8,690 nt of DNA from Phycisphaeraceae bacterium. Its GTDB lineage: Bacteria; Planctomycetota; Phycisphaerae; Phycisphaerales; Phycisphaeraceae. This document shows, in pieces, positions 6,571-8,690 of the stretch. The notes under the pieces are model-generated. The model was not told the DNA's origin, searched no databases, and was given only the letters and a program-made list of their open reading frames with translations. Numbering within the stretch: the first letter of the stretch is position 1; each line of letters starts with the position of its first letter. The stretch lies in assembly GCA_028281215.1 (NCBI GenBank), contig JANQKH010000062.1:1-8690 (forward strand), given 5' to 3'. A program made the position numbers and the translations under genes.

Positions 6571-7488
6571 ATGCATATCAACGACATATTTGCCGCGCAG
6601 CCGCTGACGTGTTCTTTCGAGTTCTTTCCGCCGAAGACGCAGAAGGGCGCTGATGCACTGTACGAGTCGATCACCCAGTTGGAAACATTGAAGCCCGCGT
6701 TTGTGTCGGTCACTTACGGCGCCGGCGGATCCACACGCGAATTGACCAACGATCTGGTCGTTCGTATCAAGCAGACAACGACGCTCCATCCGATTCCGCA
6801 CCTGACTTGTGTGTGCCATCAGGAAAATGAAATCGCCGAGATCATTGAGCGGTATGCAGGCGAAGGCGTGAGCAATCTGCTCGCGCTTGGTGGTGATCCA
6901 CCCCGCGACAAAGCCGATTGGAACCGCGAGCAGGATGCATTCCGTTACGCGGCCGACCTCGTCGCCTTCATCCGCAAGTTCAACGACAGCGGCCGACACC
7001 CCGATCCGCGAGGTTTCGGCATCGGCGTCGCCGGCTTCCCCGAAGGCCATCCCGCCACGCCCAACCGCCTCGACGAGATGGACCATCTCAAAGCCAAGGT
7101 CGACGCCGGCGCGGATTACATTTGCACGCAACTCTTCTTCAGCAACGCCGATTTTTACGACTTCTGCGAACGCTGCGAAATCGCCGGCATCCACGTGCCG
7201 ATCATCGCCGGCATCATGCCCATCTCGACCGTGCAGGGTATGAAACGTATGGCGGAACTGTCCGCCGGCTCGCGCTTTCCCGCCCGATTGCTGCGACGCA
7301 TCTACCGCGTGCAAGATGACCCGCAAGCCGTCGAACGCGTCGGCATCGAATGGGCCAGCCAGCAATGTGCGGATTTGATTGATCATCAGGTCAAAGGCAT
7401 TCATTTCTACACGTTGAACAAGTCGGATGCGACGCGGCAGATTTACGCCAATCTCGGCGTACGCGACAGCGCGGCATTGCAGGAGTAG
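6571..7488 (+). CDS. metF: 5,10-methylenetetrahydrofolate reductase MetF
   Basis: The enzyme reduces 5,10-methylenetetrahydrofolate to 5-methyltetrahydrofolate using FAD, supplying the methyl group for methionine synthesis in the cytoplasm. The 305-residue length matches bacterial MetF. Family motifs run in order: SFEFFPPKT (15-23) with the catalytic Glu17; VSVTYGAGGSTR (45-56); HLTCV (77-81); NLLALGGDPP (102-111) with Asp109, equivalent to E. coli Asp120; GVAGFPEGHP (152-161); ADYICTQLFF (181-190) with folate-binding Gln187; and IIAGIMPI (211-218). The C-terminus ends with GIHFYTLNKS (276-285), as is typical. The gene follows the DapA-family gene by 54 bases in the same direction and may share its transcript. 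A TAGAAT hexamer at 6556-6561 would give an almost leaderless message, which is weak evidence. No Shine-Dalgarno site is visible. The stop lies 12 bases from that of the convergent RCK_C gene. No other methionine gene is present in the window. Confidence 0.95.
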   Translation: MHINDIFAAQPLTCSFEFFPPKTQKGADALYESITQLETLKPAFVSVTYGAGGSTRELTNDLVVRIKQTTTLHPIPHLTCVCHQENEIAEIIERYAGEGVSNLLALGGDPPRDKADWNREQDAFRYAADLVAFIRKFNDSGRHPDPRGFGIGVAGFPEGHPATPNRLDEMDHLKAKVDAGADYICTQLFFSNADFYDFCERCEIAGIHVPIIAGIMPISTVQGMKRMAELSAGSRFPARLLRRIYRVQDDPQAVERVGIEWASQQCADLIDHQVKGIHFYTLNKSDATRQIYANLGVRDSAALQE

Positions 7489-7500
7489 TGTCGGTCGCGA

Positions 7501-8373
7501 TCATGATCCAGTCTCTTGGCTTGCGGGATCGTCTTCCTCCGCATCGGCCTTTGATTCAGTTTCTTCAACTTCTTGTTCCTCGTTCACATCCACAGACTCC
7601 GGCGGCGAAACAAGCTCTTCCAGGTTGACCATGCTCTCGACCTTGCGTTGCTCGCGCTTGGCTTTCGCGCTGGCGTACGCGCCTTCGAGGCCTTTCGGCC
7701 GCTCATCCAGTTCACGAATGCGCTCGCGCGGGCCGTACAGAATCAAACGGTCGCCCGCGACAATCTTGGTTTGCCCGCGCGGTGCGCCAACAAAGCGCCC
7801 ATCATGTCGGTCGATTCCCAACACCAGCACGCCCTCGTCCGACAGACGAAGTTCGATCAGCGTCCGTTCCGAAAGCCAGTCGTCCGGCTCGACAACAAAC
7901 TCGATCACCGCGTAATCGCCCGACAGATGAAGCAGGCCGGCGTAGTCGCGGGCTTCGAGGGTGGTCCACCGCTTCAACGCCGCCTGTATCACGCGTGTCA
8001 TCCAGCGGTCAACGATGCTGCTTTGCGCCAGCAGAAACAACCCGGTCAAACCGCTGATCAGAAGCAGCAGCCGAATCCACAACGCGGCGCCGGACTGGTC
8101 CGGGCCGACAATCGTCATCATCAGTGACGCCACCGCCGTGACAATCCCCGCATTGCCCAACAGCATCAGCATCATGATGATCCGCCGGCGGACCGGATGG
8201 CCGACGACCTTCTCCGATTCGCCGGTGGTAAAGCCGGCGCCGGTAAAGGCTGACCGCGCTTGGAAACGGGCCAATTCGCGAGAAAGCCCCGTCAGCGTCA
8301 AGGCCACCGTCGCCACGCGGACGATGATCAGCGAGATAAAAATGACGATGAGAACCGAAGCGGCGGCGATCAT
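7501..8373 (-). CDS. Three-helix membrane protein with TrkH-like pore motif and RCK_C (TrkA_C) domain
   Basis: The 290-residue protein has a hydrophobic helix at about 3-28, then FQARSAFTGAGFTTGESE (37-54), which resembles a pore-loop/selectivity-filter segment of TrkH/KtrB K+ transporters. Further helices follow at about 65-89 and 98-120. A cytoplasmic domain at about 148-222 (DYAVIEFVVEPDDWLSERTLIEL...GVLVLGIDRHDGRFVGAPRGQTKIVAGDRLILYG) matches the RCK_C/TrkA_C fold, a ligand-sensing regulatory domain of K+ channels and other transporters. A highly charged tail (about 223-290), mostly acidic at its end, follows. The NAD-binding RCK_N Rossmann domain, usual before RCK_C in channels, is absent. 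A role in ion transport or its regulation is inference from these two domains. The start at 8373 is supported by GGGGGTGA just upstream. The gene is convergent with metF and 91 bases downstream of the mannose-6-phosphate isomerase-like gene on the same strand, possibly in one operon with it. Confidence 0.75.
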   Translation of the reverse strand: MIAAASVLIVIFISLIIVRVATVALTLTGLSRELARFQARSAFTGAGFTTGESEKVVGHPVRRRIIMMLMLLGNAGIVTAVASLMMTIVGPDQSGAALWIRLLLLISGLTGLFLLAQSSIVDRWMTRVIQAALKRWTTLEARDYAGLLHLSGDYAVIEFVVEPDDWLSERTLIELRLSDEGVLVLGIDRHDGRFVGAPRGQTKIVAGDRLILYGPRERIRELDERPKGLEGAYASAKAKREQRKVESMVNLEELVSPPESVDVNEEQEVEETESKADAEEDDPASQETGS

Positions 8374-8380
8374 GACGTCA

Positions 8381-8385
8381 CCCCC
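8381..8385 (-). promoter_or_regulatory. Shine-Dalgarno site of the RCK_C membrane protein gene
   Basis: On the minus strand GGGGG, continuing as GGTGA, ends 7 bases before ATG 8373. It aligns with the GGAGGTGA Shine-Dalgarno consensus and fixes this start. It is the strongest ribosome-binding site in the window. Confidence 0.6.
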
Positions 8386-8464
8386 ATTGATGGGCGATCA
8401 ACGGCCGCCGCTGGATTGCTCCTCCAGGCAAAAGGCGAAGCTGGGGATCTGCGATCGGCTGCGG

Positions 8465-8690
8465 TCATATCACCTCCGCCGGCATCGCCTTCGGAAATGT
8501 CACATCCAGCCACACGGAATCCTTCTTCAGAATCACCTTTGCATCACTCATGTTCGCGGGGATCAGCAACGTGTCGCCGCGCGTGAATGAAACCGTCTCG
8601 ACTCCATCGCGCGCAATCTCGCCTTCGCCTTCCAGCACCATCCACACCGCCGGCTGGTCGTACGGGATTTCCTGTTCGAACGATTCCATC
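8465..8690 (-). CDS. manA: Probable class I mannose-6-phosphate isomerase (partial, C-terminal end only)
   Basis: Only the last 74 residues are in the window; the frame continues past the right edge, so the in-frame ATG at 8689 is not taken as the true start. The segment has cupin-like short strands: AVWMVLEGEGEIARDG, then SFTRGDTLLIPANMSD, then a terminal LDVTFP. Together these form the 'v-x-x-G-x-G-x-I...GdtlliPA...' pattern found at the C-terminus of type I phosphomannose isomerases. Those enzymes interconvert mannose-6-phosphate and fructose-6-phosphate for glycan and LPS sugar supply. The metal-binding residues would lie in the missing N-terminal part, so another cupin protein cannot be excluded. 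The 91-base gap to the next gene on the same strand contains no obvious terminator. Confidence 0.6.
   Translation of the reverse strand, partial: MESFEQEIPYDQPAVWMVLEGEGEIARDGVETVSFTRGDTLLIPANMSDAKVILKKDSVWLDVTFPKAMPAEVI

Noticed and set aside
5611..7404. A 597-codon open frame antisense to the DapA-family gene and metF
   Set aside because: It is fully antisense to two well-recognised genes, shows no domain pattern, and is explained by GC-rich codon bias that leaves the opposite strand open.
8374..8464. A terminator or small gene between the isomerase-like gene and the RCK_C gene
   Set aside because: Only weak five-base inverted repeats are present (for example TTGAT/ATCAA at 8387-8401), without a T-run, and there is no convincing open frame.

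Overview
The window looks like an ordinary chromosomal stretch from a GC-rich Gram-negative bacterium. A Planctomycetota (Phycisphaerae-like) origin is my best guess. It rests on the large LptD, the style of the membrane-anchored chaperone, the scarcity of Shine-Dalgarno sites and the short palindromic intergenic repeats; no marker gene here proves it. I find seven protein genes (two cut by the window edges), no tRNA or rRNA, no CRISPR array and no recognisable transposase.

Left part (1-4134, all on the minus strand): an LptD outer-membrane LPS-assembly protein, with a good sigma70-type promoter at 4107-4134, is followed by a membrane-anchored SurA/PpiD-like periplasmic chaperone that runs off the left edge. 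This repeats the logic of the proteobacterial lptD-surA pair. The 167-base gap between them holds three copies of a 12-base motif, ATCGGNGAATTC.

Middle part (4170-6516): a D-2-hydroxyacid dehydrogenase of the CtBP-like branch (minus strand) is divergent from a DapA/NanA-superfamily lyase (plus strand). Two copies of a 72-base palindromic repeat, in inverted relative orientation, bracket the dehydrogenase gene. Copy A lies between it and lptD; copy B lies in the divergent promoter region. Both copies are open in a coding frame and create false N-terminal extensions of lptD and of the lyase.

Right part (6571-8690): metF (5,10-methylenetetrahydrofolate reductase) follows the lyase by 54 bases on the plus strand. 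It ends 12 bases from a convergent gene for a three-helix membrane protein with a TrkH-like pore motif and an RCK_C (TrkA_C) domain. Upstream of that gene, on the same strand, is the C-terminal end of a probable class I mannose-6-phosphate isomerase.

I see no clear multi-gene novel system. The points most worth a second look are the paired palindromic repeats with their covarying stem position, the three-copy motif upstream of the chaperone gene, the cysteine-free LptD with a long N-terminal extension, and the unusual single-pore-motif/RCK_C membrane protein.
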